64,000 nucleotides of DNA, taken from NCBI GenBank assembly GCA_028713975.1, contig JAQTNE010000012.1, forward strand, positions 16,308-80,307. The letters are read 5' to 3'. The DNA comes from Sulfuricella sp. GTDB taxonomy: Bacteria > Pseudomonadota > Gammaproteobacteria > Burkholderiales > Sulfuricellaceae. Of this stretch, positions 1 through 10,036 are shown piece by piece (within the stretch, counting starts at the first letter, position 1; every line of letters starts with the position of its first letter). Below the pieces are notes generated by a model, which did not search any database, was not told where the DNA came from, and was given only the letters and a program-made list of their open reading frames with translations. Position numbers and translations under genes: made by a program.

Positions 1-74
1 TCTTTAGCTTCCCGTTTATTCAATCCCACTTTTTCGAACAGCATGTCAGCAAGTTCGGCTTTTGTTAATGTCAT
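1..74 (-). CDS. ihfA: Integration host factor alpha subunit, N-terminal part (runs off the window)
   Basis: Only the first 24 codons are present, reading MTLTKAELADMLFEKVGLNK and onward, the typical IHF-alpha N-terminus (HU/IHF fold, helix 1). IHF-alpha pairs with IHF-beta, encoded at 56.3-56.6 kb in this window, to bend DNA. It starts 9 bp after the pheT stop, so it is the distal gene of the thrS-infC-rpmI-rplT-pheS-pheT-ihfA operon, the usual proteobacterial arrangement. The C-terminal DNA-intercalating arm lies outside the window. Confidence 0.92.
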   Translation of the reverse strand, partial: MTLTKAELADMLFEKVGLNKREAK

Positions 75-83
75 GCTTACACC

Positions 84-2441
84 TCAATTACGTAATTTCG
101 CGTCGAAGCGGACTATCAAAACTTCGGTGAGTTGCGAGGTCACTGCGTCCACTTCTTCGTCAGTCAAAGTCTGTTGAGTATCTTGCATCAGCACCCGGAA
201 TGCAAGACTTTTTTTACCAGAATCAATGCCTTTGCCTCTATATACATCAAACAACGCGAGCCCGGTGACCCGCTTCGGCAAGTGCTCACTCATGCCGTCA
301 AGCAAGGTCTGTACATTGACACCCTCATCCACCACCACCGCAATATCACGGCGCACCACAGGGAATCTGGATATTTCGGAAAAGGCGGGAACCCGACTGC
401 GCAACAATGTTGCCAGATCCAGCTCAAATAATACCGGCGCGGTCGGCAGCTCGTATTTCTGCCGCCATTTTGGGTGCAGCGCGCCAATCCAGCCAAGGAA
501 CTCGTTTTCCAGCCACACCTTGGCGCTCTGACCGGGATGCAAAGCAGGATGAGAAGCGACCTCGAAACGGGCAGACGCAGGCCACAACAAGGCTTCTATA
601 TCCGCCTTGACATCGTAGAAATCCACTACGCGCGCAGGCTCGCCCCACTGCTCGGGCTGCGCGCTGCCGTAGCACAAGCCAGCCAGCTTTTCCGGTTGGG
701 TAAAAATATCCTGAGCAGAAGGGAAGCAGCGTCCCGTTTCAAATAAGCGCACTCGCTCCTGTTTACGGTTAAGGTTAAAGCGCAGATTGTCGATCAGGCC
801 ACCAAATAACGTCGAGCGCATCACCCCCATCTGGCTGGCAATCGGGTTTTTCAGCGGCAGCGGATTGTCGTTGCCGGCCAGGTCGCGCTCCCACGTTTCA
901 TCGACGAAACTGTAGTTGATCACTTCCTGGTAATCGCGTGCAACCAGCAGCGCCAACAACGCGGCACGGCTCCGCGCCGTCTCGGTTTGGGGCAGCATAT
1001 TCAGGCTGCTACCCGGCGGTATTGCAGGAATGTTGTCATAGCCGTGAAGACGCGCCATCTCTTCGATCAAATCGACTTCAATCGCCAGATCAAAACGATA
1101 GCTGGGCGGCGTCACCAGGAATGCATCGTCTTGCCCGGAAAATACAAATTTCAGACGAGTGAGTAATGCCGCGATCCGGGTCGAACCCAAATCGATGCCG
1201 AGTACCTGGTTGACCCGCGAAGTTCGCAACTGGATTGGCGTACGTTCGGGCAATCCGGCGACAACCTCGGTAATTTCTCCGGCTGCACCGCCACAAATTT
1301 CCATCAGCAATTGCGTCGCCCGCTCAATGGCGGTGCGCGTCCCGGCGAAATCGACGCCGCGCTCGAAACGGTAGGAAGAATCGGTGGATAGGTTCAGGCG
1401 ACGCGCCTTGCCGGCGATGGTGTCGGGGTTGAAGAACGCACTTTCAAAGAAAATATCGACAGTAGCATCGGATACCGAACTCGCCTGACCGCCCATGATG
1501 CCGGCCAGTGCCAGCGGCCTTGTTTGATCCGCGATCACCAGCATGTCGGGTTCGAGCGTAACGACCTGCTGATTGAGCAACTCCAGTTGTTCACCGGAGC
1601 AGGCGTAGCGCACCGTGATAGCGCCTTGAATTTTTGCCAGGTCGAAGGCGTGCAGCGGCTGGCCGAGTTCGAGCAGGATGTAATTGGTTATGTCGACAAT
1701 GGCACTGACCGGGCGCAATCCGCTTCTTTGCAACCGACGTGCCATCCAGTCCGGCGTCGGCGCAGCCGGATTGACGCCGCGCACGATACGTCCGCAGTAG
1801 CGCGGGCAGGCGACGGGTTCGTTCACCGTCACTGCCAACTGGTCGGGCGTTCCAGGAACAACCGCTGCCACTTGGGGCAGGTTCAACGCCGCGTCTGTCA
1901 GTGCAGCCACTTCACGGGCGATACCGGCGACGCTCAAGCAATCGCTGCGATTCGGCGTGAGTTTCAGCTCGAACAACTGGTCATCGAGATCGAAATACTC
2001 GCGGATATCCTGGCCGACCGGTGCGGAATCGGGCAATTCAAGAATGCCGTCGCTCTCGGCAGCCAAACCCAGTTCCTTTTCGGAGCACATCATGCCGAAG
2101 GACTCCACGCCGCGCACCTTGGCGCGCTTGATGGCGAATCCCGGCAACTCCGCACCCACCAATGCGCAGATCGACTTCAACCCGACCCGCGCGTTGGCCG
2201 CACCGCAAACGATTTGCAGCGGCTCGGCCTGCCCGACATCCACGCGCAAGACTTGCAGGCGGTCGGCGTCGGGATGTTTTTCGGCGCTCAGAATCTGCGC
2301 GATGACAACCTGGTTGAAAGGCGGAACCACCGCTTCCTGCGATTCGACCTCAAGGCCCGCCATGGTCAGCAGGTGCCCCAGTGCCGCGCTATCCATAGCG
2401 GGGTTAACGAATTGGCGCAGCCAGTTTTCTGAAAACTTCAT
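84..2441 (-). CDS. pheT: Phenylalanyl-tRNA synthetase beta subunit
   Basis: 785 aa, full length for bacterial PheT. It forms the cytoplasmic alpha2-beta2 enzyme that charges tRNA-Phe. Visible domains in order are an N-terminal tRNA-binding/OB domain (about residues 40-150, with VVIAQILSAEKHPDADRL), the B3/B4 editing domain (about 205-380), a B5 domain (about 400-470), a catalytic-like core, and the C-terminal anticodon-binding ferredoxin fold (about 690-785, with FPVVRRDIAVVVDEGV). The ATG lies 7 bp after the pheS stop, which implies translational coupling within the operon. Confidence 0.98.
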   Translation of the reverse strand: MKFSENWLRQFVNPAMDSAALGHLLTMAGLEVESQEAVVPPFNQVVIAQILSAEKHPDADRLQVLRVDVGQAEPLQIVCGAANARVGLKSICALVGAELPGFAIKRAKVRGVESFGMMCSEKELGLAAESDGILELPDSAPVGQDIREYFDLDDQLFELKLTPNRSDCLSVAGIAREVAALTDAALNLPQVAAVVPGTPDQLAVTVNEPVACPRYCGRIVRGVNPAAPTPDWMARRLQRSGLRPVSAIVDITNYILLELGQPLHAFDLAKIQGAITVRYACSGEQLELLNQQVVTLEPDMLVIADQTRPLALAGIMGGQASSVSDATVDIFFESAFFNPDTIAGKARRLNLSTDSSYRFERGVDFAGTRTAIERATQLLMEICGGAAGEITEVVAGLPERTPIQLRTSRVNQVLGIDLGSTRIAALLTRLKFVFSGQDDAFLVTPPSYRFDLAIEVDLIEEMARLHGYDNIPAIPPGSSLNMLPQTETARSRAALLALLVARDYQEVINYSFVDETWERDLAGNDNPLPLKNPIASQMGVMRSTLFGGLIDNLRFNLNRKQERVRLFETGRCFPSAQDIFTQPEKLAGLCYGSAQPEQWGEPARVVDFYDVKADIEALLWPASARFEVASHPALHPGQSAKVWLENEFLGWIGALHPKWRQKYELPTAPVLFELDLATLLRSRVPAFSEISRFPVVRRDIAVVVDEGVNVQTLLDGMSEHLPKRVTGLALFDVYRGKGIDSGKKSLAFRVLMQDTQQTLTDEEVDAVTSQLTEVLIVRFDAKLRN

Positions 2442-2448
2442 AGTCAGG

Positions 2449-3477
<1,029 letters not shown>

Positions 3478-3481
3478 TCAA

Positions 3482-3517
3482 ATAAAAAAGGAGGCCTCTC
3501 AGCCTCCTTTTTCTTTG
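3482..3517 (-). terminator. Intrinsic terminator/attenuator between rplT and pheS
   Basis: Read on the minus strand, an A-run leads into the stem GGAGGCT / AGGCCTCC with a short loop, followed by TTTTTT. It starts about 10 nt after the rplT stop and ends about 50 nt before pheS. The position suggests partial termination that sets the ribosomal protein to synthetase ratio. The structure is seen directly; the regulatory role is inference. Confidence 0.8.
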
Positions 3518-3525
3518 CCACTTTG

Positions 3526-3885
3526 TTACGCAGCGAGGCGGGCTTTTACCTGATCGACAATGTGCGCAAAAGCGGGCTTATCGAATACCGCCAGATCGGC
3601 CAGAACCTTGCGGTCAATCTCGATGGCGGCTTTCTTGATGCCGTTCATGAACACGCTGTAGGTCAGGCCGAGTTCGCGGGCTGCCGCATTGATACGGACG
3701 ATCCACAGCGCGCGGAACTGGCGCTTCTTCTGGCGACGGTCACGGTAGGCGTACTGTCCGGCCTTCATCACCGCCTGTTTGGCGATACGGTATACATTCT
3801 TGCGGCGGCCACGGAAACCCTTGGCCTGTACCAGAACCTTCTTGTGGCGCGCGCGCGCCGTTACACCCCGTTTAACTCTCGACAT
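3526..3885 (-). CDS. rplT: 50S ribosomal protein L20
   Basis: 119 aa, standard length. It begins [20 protein letters not shown], the basic extension that binds 23S rRNA, and continues with the conserved [20 protein letters not shown] block. L20 is needed early in 50S assembly and, in E. coli, represses rpmI-rplT translation by binding an mRNA structure that mimics 23S rRNA. A candidate structure is present upstream of rpmI (4124-4159). It lies 13 bp after rpmI. Confidence 0.98.
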   Translation of the reverse strand: MSRVKRGVTARARHKKVLVQAKGFRGRRKNVYRIAKQAVMKAGQYAYRDRRQKKRQFRALWIVRINAAARELGLTYSVFMNGIKKAAIEIDRKVLADLAVFDKPAFAHIVDQVKARLAA

Positions 3886-3898
3886 TTTTCAGGCTCCT

Positions 3899-4096
3899 TT
3901 ATGCGTAAGGCATCATGGCACGAACAGACTTGATGTCGTTCGCGCAAACCATTGAAGTACCACGCAGTTGACGTTTGCGCTTGGTGGTCTTTTTGGTCAG
4001 GATGTGACGCAGGTGAGAATGGGTGCGCTTGATACCGCCGCCACCCAGAGCCTTGAAGCGCTTTTTGGCGCCGCTCTTGGTTTTCATCTTAGGCAT
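3899..4096 (-). CDS. rpmI: 50S ribosomal protein L35
   Basis: 65 aa, very basic, beginning [20 protein letters not shown], diagnostic of L35. It has the standard infC-rpmI-rplT context. Its ribosome-binding site (GGAG) lies just downstream of a strong nested hairpin in the infC-rpmI gap, the place where L20 feedback control acts in other proteobacteria. Confidence 0.97.
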   Translation of the reverse strand: MPKMKTKSGAKKRFKALGGGGIKRTHSHLRHILTKKTTKRKRQLRGTSMVCANDIKSVRAMMPYA

Positions 4097-4123
4097 AAAT
4101 TACTCCACTATTTTAGCTTGACG

Positions 4124-4159
4124 CCGGGCGCTCCCCTGCGGGGAAACTTGGTAGCCCGG
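4124..4159 (-). promoter_or_regulatory. Nested hairpin in the infC-rpmI gap, candidate L20 autoregulatory site
   Basis: On the minus strand an outer stem CCGGGC/GCCCGG encloses an inner stem CCCC-GCA-GGGG, with unpaired bases between. It sits about 30 nt upstream of the rpmI start. In E. coli, L20 represses rpmI-rplT by binding leader structures resembling its 23S rRNA site. The helices are seen; L20 binding is inferred from position only. Confidence 0.5.
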
Positions 4160-4201
4160 ACACCACTTGTTTTGCACTACTTTTTGCTGCCTTTACAACG
4201 C

Positions 4202-4720
4202 TTACTTCTTCTTCGGCGACAACACCATCACCATCTGACGGCCTTCCATTTTCGGAAACTGCTCAACCGTGCCATGCTCCAGCAGGTCAGCCTCAATGCG
4301 CTTGAGAAGCCGCAAGCCGATCTCCTGATGCGCCATCTCACGACCGCGGAACCGCAGCGTGATCTTGCATTTGTCGCCCTCTTCCAGGAAACGGATCAGA
4401 TTGCGCAGCTTGATCAGATAGTCGCCTTCGTCCGTTCCCGGGCGAAACTTCACTTCCTTGACCTTGATCTGTATCTGTTTCAGCTTGGCTTCGTGCTGCT
4501 TCTTGCTTTCGCGGTATTTGAACTTGCCGTAATCCATCAAACGGCACACCGGTGGCTGAGCCTGCGGAGCGATTTCAACCAGGTCGATCTCGGCCTCTTC
4601 CGCCATATTCATGGCCACGGCCAAGCTAACAATGCCCAGCGGTTCACCTTCTATACCAACCAAACGAACCTCGGGTGCAGATATCTCACCGTTGATTCGT
4701 GATTCCTTTTCCTGAGCGAT
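4202..4720 (-). CDS. infC: Translation initiation factor IF-3 (AUC start codon)
   Basis: 172 aa. IF-3 binds the 30S subunit and enforces start-codon fidelity. The first ATG-type start in frame would drop the conserved N-terminus. Reading upstream instead gives ATC GCT CAG GAA AAG, then [20 protein letters not shown], the true IF-3 start, with a GGAGG 7 nt before the ATC. An in-frame TGA just upstream excludes a longer form, and no ATG, GTG or TTG lies between. The C-terminal domain contains [12 protein letters not shown] and [11 protein letters not shown] non-canonical start is the classic basis of IF-3 autoregulation (AUU in E. coli). Confidence 0.95.
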   Translation of the reverse strand: MAQEKESRINGEISAPEVRLVGIEGEPLGIVSLAVAMNMAEEAEIDLVEIAPQAQPPVCRLMDYGKFKYRESKKQHEAKLKQIQIKVKEVKFRPGTDEGDYLIKLRNLIRFLEEGDKCKITLRFRGREMAHQEIGLRLLKRIEADLLEHGTVEQFPKMEGRQMVMVLSPKKK

Positions 4721-4744
4721 AGCAAAACCTCCAAGTCAAAAAAA

Positions 4745-6661
4745 TTAAGCCGCGACTACCCTCTCGGCAACCTCGCCCTTGAGCCGCTCAATCAATGCTG
4801 CCAGCGGCATCTGGCCCAGGTCTTCGCCTTTGCGAGTACGCACGGCAACCTGTTTTGAAGCCACCTCTTTGTCCCCCACAATCAGGAGATAAGGCAGCCT
4901 TTGTAAACTATGTTCCCGTATTTTATAGGTTATTTTCTCATTTCTCAAGTCCGATTCGGCACGCAGACCGTTTTTCCTGAGTTCAGCCACCACCTCACGC
5001 GCATAATCCGCCTGCGCATCGGTGATGTTCATCACCACCATCTGCAAGGGTGACAGCCACATCGGGAAGGCGCCGGCATGGTGCTCAATCAGGATACCGA
5101 TAAAGCGTTCCAGCGACCCGAGAATGGCACGGTGCAGCATCACCGGCGTTTGCCTGGAATTGTCTTCGGCGATATAAGTCGCATCCAGACGGCCTGGCAT
5201 GGAGAAATCCACTTGAATGGTGCCGCACTGCCAGACGCGGTTGAGGCAATCGCGCAGCGAGAATTCAATCTTCGGCCCGTAAAACGCGCCCTCGCCCGGT
5301 TGCAAATCGAATTCCAGGCCCTTGCGCTTCAACGCAATTTCCAGCGCAGCCTCGGCCTTGTCCCACACCTCGTCCGAGCCGACGCGCTGCTCCGGGCGAG
5401 TAGAAAGTTTGACCACGATGTCGGTGAAACCGAATTCGACGTAAACCTTCTGCAGCAGATCAATGAAGCTTGCCACTTCATCCTGGATCTGCGCTTCGGT
5501 GCAGAAAATATGGGCATCATCCTGGGTAAAATTGCGCACCCGCATGATGCCGGCCAGCGTGCCGGACGGCTCGTTGCGATGACATGAACCGAATTCAGCC
5601 AGGCGCAGCGGCAGATCGCGGTAGCTTTTCAAGCCCTGGTTGAATACCTGGATATGGCACGGGCAGTTCATCGGCTTGACCGCGTAATCACGATTTTCCG
5701 AGTGAGTAGTGAACATCATCGCCTGAAACTTGTCCCAGTGGCCCGAGCGCTCCCACAGCGAGCGATCCACCACCTGCGGCGTGCGGATTTCCTGGTAACC
5801 GTTGTCGCGGAACACGCCGCGCATGTACTGCTCGACGATCTGGTACAGCGTCCAACCGTTGGGGTGCCAGAACACCATGCCCGGCGCTTCTTCCTGGGTA
5901 TGAAACAGATCCAGCAGCTTGCCGATCTTGCGATGGTCGCGCTTCTCGGCTTCTTCCAGGCGGTGCAGATAGGCTTCCTGATCCTCTTTCTTCGCCCAGG
6001 CGGTACCGTAGATGCGCGTCAGCATCTCGTTCTTCGAATCGCCGCGCCAGTAAGCACCGGCCACTTTCATCAATTTGAAGACTTTAAGTTTGCCGGTTGA
6101 TGGCGCATGCGGGCCGCGGCACAGATCGGTGAATTCACCCTGGGTATACAGCGAGACATCTTCATCGCTGGGAATGGATTCGATGATCTGGGCTTTGTAG
6201 TGCTCGCCCAGCCCCTTGAAGAAACTGATCGCGTCGGGGCGCGGCAATACCTTGCGCTCGATCTTGTAATCCGCCTTGACGAGTTCCGCCATCTTTTTCT
6301 CGATGGCCAGCAGGTCTTCAGGCGTGAAAGGGCGTTTGTAGGAGAAATCGTAGAAAAAGCCGTCTTCGATTACCGGGCCGATGGTGACCTGGGCTTCCGG
6401 AAACAGCTGTTTGACAGCCTGCGCCAGCAAGTGGGCGGTGGAATGGCGGATCACTTCCAGCCCTTCCGCATCCCGGTCGGTGATGATAGCCAGATCGGCA
6501 TCAGATTCGATGCGATGCGAAGTATCCACCAGCCGGCCATCGACCTTGCCAGCCAGCGCGGCACGAGCGAGGCCTGCACCAATGCTGGCGGCCACTTCGG
6601 CTACCGTCACCGGCTGATCGAACTTGCGCTCGGAACCATCGGGTAAGCGAATAACAGGCAT
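4745..6661 (-). CDS. thrS: Threonyl-tRNA synthetase
   Basis: 638 aa from the ATG giving [20 protein letters not shown]; a longer in-frame version would run into the upstream terminator. Class II enzyme charging tRNA-Thr in the cytoplasm. Domains are TGS (about 1-60), the editing domain with [18 protein letters not shown] (about 73-90), the catalytic core with the zinc-ligand Cys in [10 protein letters not shown], motif 3 near [16 protein letters not shown], and the C-terminal anticodon-binding domain (about 540-638). It is the first protein gene of the operon, only about 50 bp after tRNA-Val, with an intrinsic terminator between. Confidence 0.97.
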   Translation of the reverse strand: MPVIRLPDGSERKFDQPVTVAEVAASIGAGLARAALAGKVDGRLVDTSHRIESDADLAIITDRDAEGLEVIRHSTAHLLAQAVKQLFPEAQVTIGPVIEDGFFYDFSYKRPFTPEDLLAIEKKMAELVKADYKIERKVLPRPDAISFFKGLGEHYKAQIIESIPSDEDVSLYTQGEFTDLCRGPHAPSTGKLKVFKLMKVAGAYWRGDSKNEMLTRIYGTAWAKKEDQEAYLHRLEEAEKRDHRKIGKLLDLFHTQEEAPGMVFWHPNGWTLYQIVEQYMRGVFRDNGYQEIRTPQVVDRSLWERSGHWDKFQAMMFTTHSENRDYAVKPMNCPCHIQVFNQGLKSYRDLPLRLAEFGSCHRNEPSGTLAGIMRVRNFTQDDAHIFCTEAQIQDEVASFIDLLQKVYVEFGFTDIVVKLSTRPEQRVGSDEVWDKAEAALEIALKRKGLEFDLQPGEGAFYGPKIEFSLRDCLNRVWQCGTIQVDFSMPGRLDATYIAEDNSRQTPVMLHRAILGSLERFIGILIEHHAGAFPMWLSPLQMVVMNITDAQADYAREVVAELRKNGLRAESDLRNEKITYKIREHSLQRLPYLLIVGDKEVASKQVAVRTRKGEDLGQMPLAALIERLKGEVAERVVAA

Positions 6662-6680
6662 AACAACCCTACCAAAAACA

Positions 6681-6703
6681 AAAGTGCGGCATGGCCGCAC
6701 TTT
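6681..6703 (-). terminator. Terminator between tRNA-Val and thrS
   Basis: A perfect 10-bp inverted repeat (AAAGTGCGGC / GCCGCACTTT) with a 3-nt loop, followed on the minus strand by TTTTTGTTTTT. Only about 20 bp remain to the thrS ATG, too little for a separate promoter. thrS must therefore depend on read-through from the tRNA promoter or on a promoter overlapping the tRNA gene. Confidence 0.85.
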
Positions 6704-6713
6704 GTAAAGAATC

Positions 6714-6790
6714 TGGTAGGCGCGATTGGACTCGAACCAACGACCCCCACCATGTCAAGGTGGTGCTCTAACCAGCTGAGCTACGCGCCT
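6714..6790 (-). tRNA. tRNA-Val (anticodon GAC)
   Basis: A 77-nt cloverleaf on the minus strand. The acceptor stem AGGCGCG pairs with CGCGCCT, the D arm contains GCTCAGCTGGTTAGAGC, the anticodon stem is CCACC/GGTGG with loop TTGACAT (anticodon GAC), the T arm has GGTTCGAGTCC, and CCA is encoded. It leads the thrS operon. Confidence 0.97.
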
Positions 6791-6801
6791 AAAGAAGACG
6801 G

Positions 6802-6829
6802 ATTATACCCAATTCTCCCAACAATTCAA
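6802..6829 (-). promoter_or_regulatory. Sigma-70 promoter of tRNA-Val / thrS operon
   Basis: Minus strand: -35 TTGAAT (6824-6829), a 16-bp spacer, and a perfect -10 TATAAT (6802-6807) 11 bp before the mature tRNA 5' end. No other strong promoter-like pair is visible before thrS, so it probably feeds the whole translation operon. Confidence 0.75.
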
Positions 6830-7145
6830 ATGGCGCCTGTCGCATCGCCGAATCCCGGCAGCAAAACTCGATGCACTGCCGACACATCACGGGGTTTTCG
6901 GATTCCAAGATCGAAAATACAGGGCACGCCTTGCCGGGCTTGGTTCGGGAGCGCATATTGCCATAAAAATGGCTACCAGAGCCAATCTCAGTTAAGCGCC
7001 AAGCCCTGCTTCACTTTAAACGAGGTGTTTAAAATTACCTTGAAAACGCCAAATTACCCTCTAGACTTGAAAAATAAGTATGAGAATATTTTGTTTCTGG
7101 GCTTGTTTCCGGTCAATCTGAAACACCGTTATGGAGGGACACAAA
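6830..7145. other. Non-coding gap between tRNA-Val promoter and a small ORF
   Basis: About 315 bp with no convincing gene. A long + strand frame crosses it but also runs through the tRNA-Val promoter and has no ribosome-binding site. The last ~100 bp are AT-rich and could hold the promoter of the 66-codon ORF that follows; no box pair is good enough to call. Confidence 0.5.
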
Positions 7146-7346
7146 ATGCAACATTTGTTCATTCAAACAGAAGCGATGCTGTATGCGTTCCGCAAGCGCA
7201 TACCGATGGACTGCAAGACTGCAAAATCCATAGACCGTAACGACCCTTGGGACAGGGTTGCCATGTTTGCCAAGGATGACGGCTTTATTGATCTAGCCGA
7301 ACAACTTGAGCAATCGAAACATCAACTGCTCGAGGAAATGCACTGA
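7146..7346 (+). CDS. Small hypothetical protein (66 aa)
   Basis: Begins MQHLFIQTEAMLYAFRKRIP. A strong GGAGGG lies 8 nt before the ATG, which decides this start over an in-frame ATG 15 nt earlier that overlaps the Shine-Dalgarno site. The product is soluble, mildly acidic, with no membrane segment or cysteine motif; its C-terminal half (FIDLAEQLEQSKHQLLEEMH) looks helical. It converges on relA with about 30 bp between. I do not recognise the family. Confidence 0.6.
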   Translation: MQHLFIQTEAMLYAFRKRIPMDCKTAKSIDRNDPWDRVAMFAKDDGFIDLAEQLEQSKHQLLEEMH

Positions 7347-7378
7347 GAATAGCCCGGAATGGGCGCAGCGCAATGGAA

Positions 7379-9574
7379 TTAATAATTCCGGCGCTGCGCC
7401 CAAGCGACGCCGGGTACTTCCTGGATCAACGCAAGGATATGCCTTAGTTGATTGAGGTCGGTGATCTGCACGGTAAAACGCATCCCGGCCTGAAGGCCGC
7501 GGCTCAGGGTGCTGGCTGCGACGACGTTGACTTTTTCGCGGGTCATCACCTCGGAAATATCGCGTAGTAACCCCTGGCGGTCGTTTGCCTCAATCTCGAT
7601 ATCCACCTCGTAATAACCGCTACTCGTCCCCCAACTGGCAACTAGCAGCCGGTCATTTCGACTCTCGTCCAGATGCAGGATGTTCGGGCAATCCTGACGA
7701 TGAATCGCCACGCCCCTGCCACGCGTGACAAAACCGACGATCGCATCCGGCGGCACCGGCTTGCAGCATTTGGCGATCATCGTGAGCAACCCGCCCTCGC
7801 CGTAGACCAGCACCCCGGATGAAGAAGGCGCCAAGCCGGTGCGCGATGCCGGCAGATGCCACTCTTCTTCGCCTTCCTTCAGACCGGTCTGCTCCTGCGC
7901 TGCGGCAACCACATGGCGGGCGGTGATGTCGCCCCGCCCGATGGCTGCAAGCAAATCCTCAGGCCCGGCGAAGCGATTTTTCTGTGCCAGTGTTTCCAGG
8001 TTGGGCAGAGGCAAACCAAGGCGGTGCGCCTCCTTTTCCATCGCATCCCGGCCCTGCGCGACATTCTCCTCATAATGCTGGTGCTTGAACCAGTGGCGGA
8101 TTTTTGCCTTGGCGCGCGAAGTCTTGACGTAGCCCAGACTGGGGCTAAGCCAATCGCGCGAAGGGCCGCCCTGCTTTACGGTGATGATCTCGACGCGCTG
8201 CCCGTTCTGCAATGGGTAGGTGAGCGGCACGATGCTGCCGTCCACCTTGGCACCACGGCAGCGGTCGCCCAGGTCAGTATGCACATGATAGGCAAAATCC
8301 ACCGGCGTAGCGCCCTTGGCCAGCGCCACCACCTTGCCCTGCGGGGTGAGGATGTAAACCGTATCCTGGAACAATCCGGTCTTGAACTGCTCCATCAGTT
8401 CGCCGGCATCGTGGACTTCATCCTTCCATTCCATGATCTGGCGCAGCCAGGCGATTTTCTCCTCGAACCCGGCGTCCTGCTTGCCTCCCTCTTTGTAGCG
8501 CCAGTGCGCGGCCACCCCCAGCTCGGCGTGGTTGTGCATGTCGCGGGTGCGGATCTGCACTTCCAGCGCCTTGCCCTCCGGCCCAATCACGGCAGTATGC
8601 AAAGAGCGGTAATCGTTGCCCTTGGGGTGCGAGATATAATCGTCGAACTCGCCGGAGATCGGCTGCCACAGGCTGTGCACCACGCCCAGCGTGGTATAGC
8701 AATCCTTCAAATCGTCCACCAGAACCCGCACCGCGCGCACATCATAAAGCTCACTGAAATCCACCCCCTTGCGCTTCATCTTCTTGTAGATGCTGTAGAT
8801 ATGCTTGGGGCGACCGGACACCTCAGCGGCAACGCCGTTTTTCTGCAACTCCAGCCGCAACTGCTCGCGCACATCGGCAATGTACTGTTCGCGACCGGCG
8901 CGCTTTTCGTCCAGCAATTTGGCGATTTTTTTATATAGTTCCGGTTCCAGGTAGCGAAACGACAAATCCTCCAGTTCCCACTTCACTTGCCACACCCCAA
9001 GCCGGTTCGCCAGCGGCGCGAAAATATCCTGTACCTCCCGCGCCACGCGACGCCGGATTTCCCCGTCATCACTGCGAGCCAGCTCGCGCATCGCCTGGGT
9101 GCGTTCGGCCAGCTTGATCAGCACCACCCGGATGTCTTCCACCATCGCCAGCAGCATCTTGCGCAGCGATTCGATATGGGCGCCCTGCTCGCGTTTTCCC
9201 CCGCCTTCAGGCGCCGTATATTCGCGGATCTGGCTCATCCGGGAGACGCCATCCACCAGGCGGGCGACGCCCTCGCCGAAAGCTTCCATTATGCTGGCAG
9301 CGCCATCGGCGTCGTGTTCCGTCACCCCGCCAAGAATCGCGGCAACAATGCTTTCATGATCCATGTTCTGGTGCGCCAGAATGGCTGCCGTGCCCAGCGC
9401 ATGGCGCATGGCATCCGGCTCGCCGGCATAAAACGACTGGGCGAATTCGCAGGCGCGCAGAATGGCCGCCTGCTCCTGCGGGCTAAAATCCACCGGCAGT
9501 GAACCCAGCCAGAAACGAAAATCGGTTTGGCCGCTGCCGGTCGGCAGCGTGTGTGATGTGTTGACGGAAACCAT
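7379..9574 (-). CDS. relA: GTP pyrophosphokinase RelA ((p)ppGpp synthetase)
   Basis: 731 aa, multidomain long RSH protein. It makes (p)ppGpp from ATP and GTP/GDP on stalled ribosomes. The N-terminal hydrolase-like region (about 30-180) has lost the HD dyad: the family's HDVVED-type motif reads GGVTEHD, typical of synthesis-only RelA. The synthetase domain holds GRPKHIYSIYKKMKRKGVDF and EVQIRTRDMHNHAELGVAAH, then TGS (VYILTPQGKVVALAKGATPV), the zinc-finger CCKPVPPDAIVGF segment, and a C-terminal ACT domain. It is followed by a toxin-antitoxin pair on the same strand. Confidence 0.95.
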   Translation of the reverse strand: MVSVNTSHTLPTGSGQTDFRFWLGSLPVDFSPQEQAAILRACEFAQSFYAGEPDAMRHALGTAAILAHQNMDHESIVAAILGGVTEHDADGAASIMEAFGEGVARLVDGVSRMSQIREYTAPEGGGKREQGAHIESLRKMLLAMVEDIRVVLIKLAERTQAMRELARSDDGEIRRRVAREVQDIFAPLANRLGVWQVKWELEDLSFRYLEPELYKKIAKLLDEKRAGREQYIADVREQLRLELQKNGVAAEVSGRPKHIYSIYKKMKRKGVDFSELYDVRAVRVLVDDLKDCYTTLGVVHSLWQPISGEFDDYISHPKGNDYRSLHTAVIGPEGKALEVQIRTRDMHNHAELGVAAHWRYKEGGKQDAGFEEKIAWLRQIMEWKDEVHDAGELMEQFKTGLFQDTVYILTPQGKVVALAKGATPVDFAYHVHTDLGDRCRGAKVDGSIVPLTYPLQNGQRVEIITVKQGGPSRDWLSPSLGYVKTSRAKAKIRHWFKHQHYEENVAQGRDAMEKEAHRLGLPLPNLETLAQKNRFAGPEDLLAAIGRGDITARHVVAAAQEQTGLKEGEEEWHLPASRTGLAPSSSGVLVYGEGGLLTMIAKCCKPVPPDAIVGFVTRGRGVAIHRQDCPNILHLDESRNDRLLVASWGTSSGYYEVDIEIEANDRQGLLRDISEVMTREKVNVVAASTLSRGLQAGMRFTVQITDLNQLRHILALIQEVPGVAWAQRRNY

Positions 9575-9601
9575 GGAATAATATGAAAGCTGTCTTCAGG
9601 A

Positions 9602-10036
9602 TCAAGCCGCAATGAACGGCACATCCATCCCCAACACCCGCGCCGCCTTGTTGAGCCGCGTATCGAAACAGGCGAAGCTCACCGGCAGGCGGGATACCTG
9701 TTTCGCCTGATAGGCCGCCGCCAGTTGGACGCTGTCGTAACCACGCAAGGCAAAGGTATCGGCAAACTCCCCCGCTTGTTCGACGACCGCCTGGCTTACT
9801 TCGACGATCAGGTAACGGGGCCAATCCATAGCCAGCACCTGCCTGGCCTGCCCGATGGGCGACGTATCCGCAGGCACCTCGCGGGCGCGGCGGAAAAGGG
9901 CGGCATAGGCTTCGGCCCAAGCAATGCGGCACACCGCAACCGCCTCCGCCTCGGCGGTCAGCACCTTGACCGCGTCACTTTCCGCCTCCGCCAGATACAG
10001 CTTGACCAAGGCAGACGTGTCGCAGAACAGGATCAT
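9602..10036 (-). CDS. vapC: PIN-domain toxin (VapC-type ribonuclease)
   Basis: 144 aa, starting MILFCDTSALVKLYLAEAES. The PIN acidic residues are visible: the Asp in FCDTSAL, the Glu in AWAEAYAALF, the Asp in RGYDSVQLAAA and the Asp in CFDTRLNKAA. VapC toxins are Mg-dependent RNases, often cutting tRNA. Its ATG overlaps the stop of the preceding antitoxin by 4 bp (ATGA), as in type II toxin-antitoxin operons. The target RNA cannot be predicted. Confidence 0.88.
   Translation of the reverse strand: MILFCDTSALVKLYLAEAESDAVKVLTAEAEAVAVCRIAWAEAYAALFRRAREVPADTSPIGQARQVLAMDWPRYLIVEVSQAVVEQAGEFADTFALRGYDSVQLAAAYQAKQVSRLPVSFACFDTRLNKAARVLGMDVPFIAA

Noticed and set aside
6752..7240. 162-codon + strand frame after thrS
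   Set aside because: Runs through tRNA-Val and its promoter, no ribosome-binding site, low-complexity composition.
7856..8938. 360-codon + strand frame opposite relA
   Set aside because: Shadow caused by high GC codon usage of relA.
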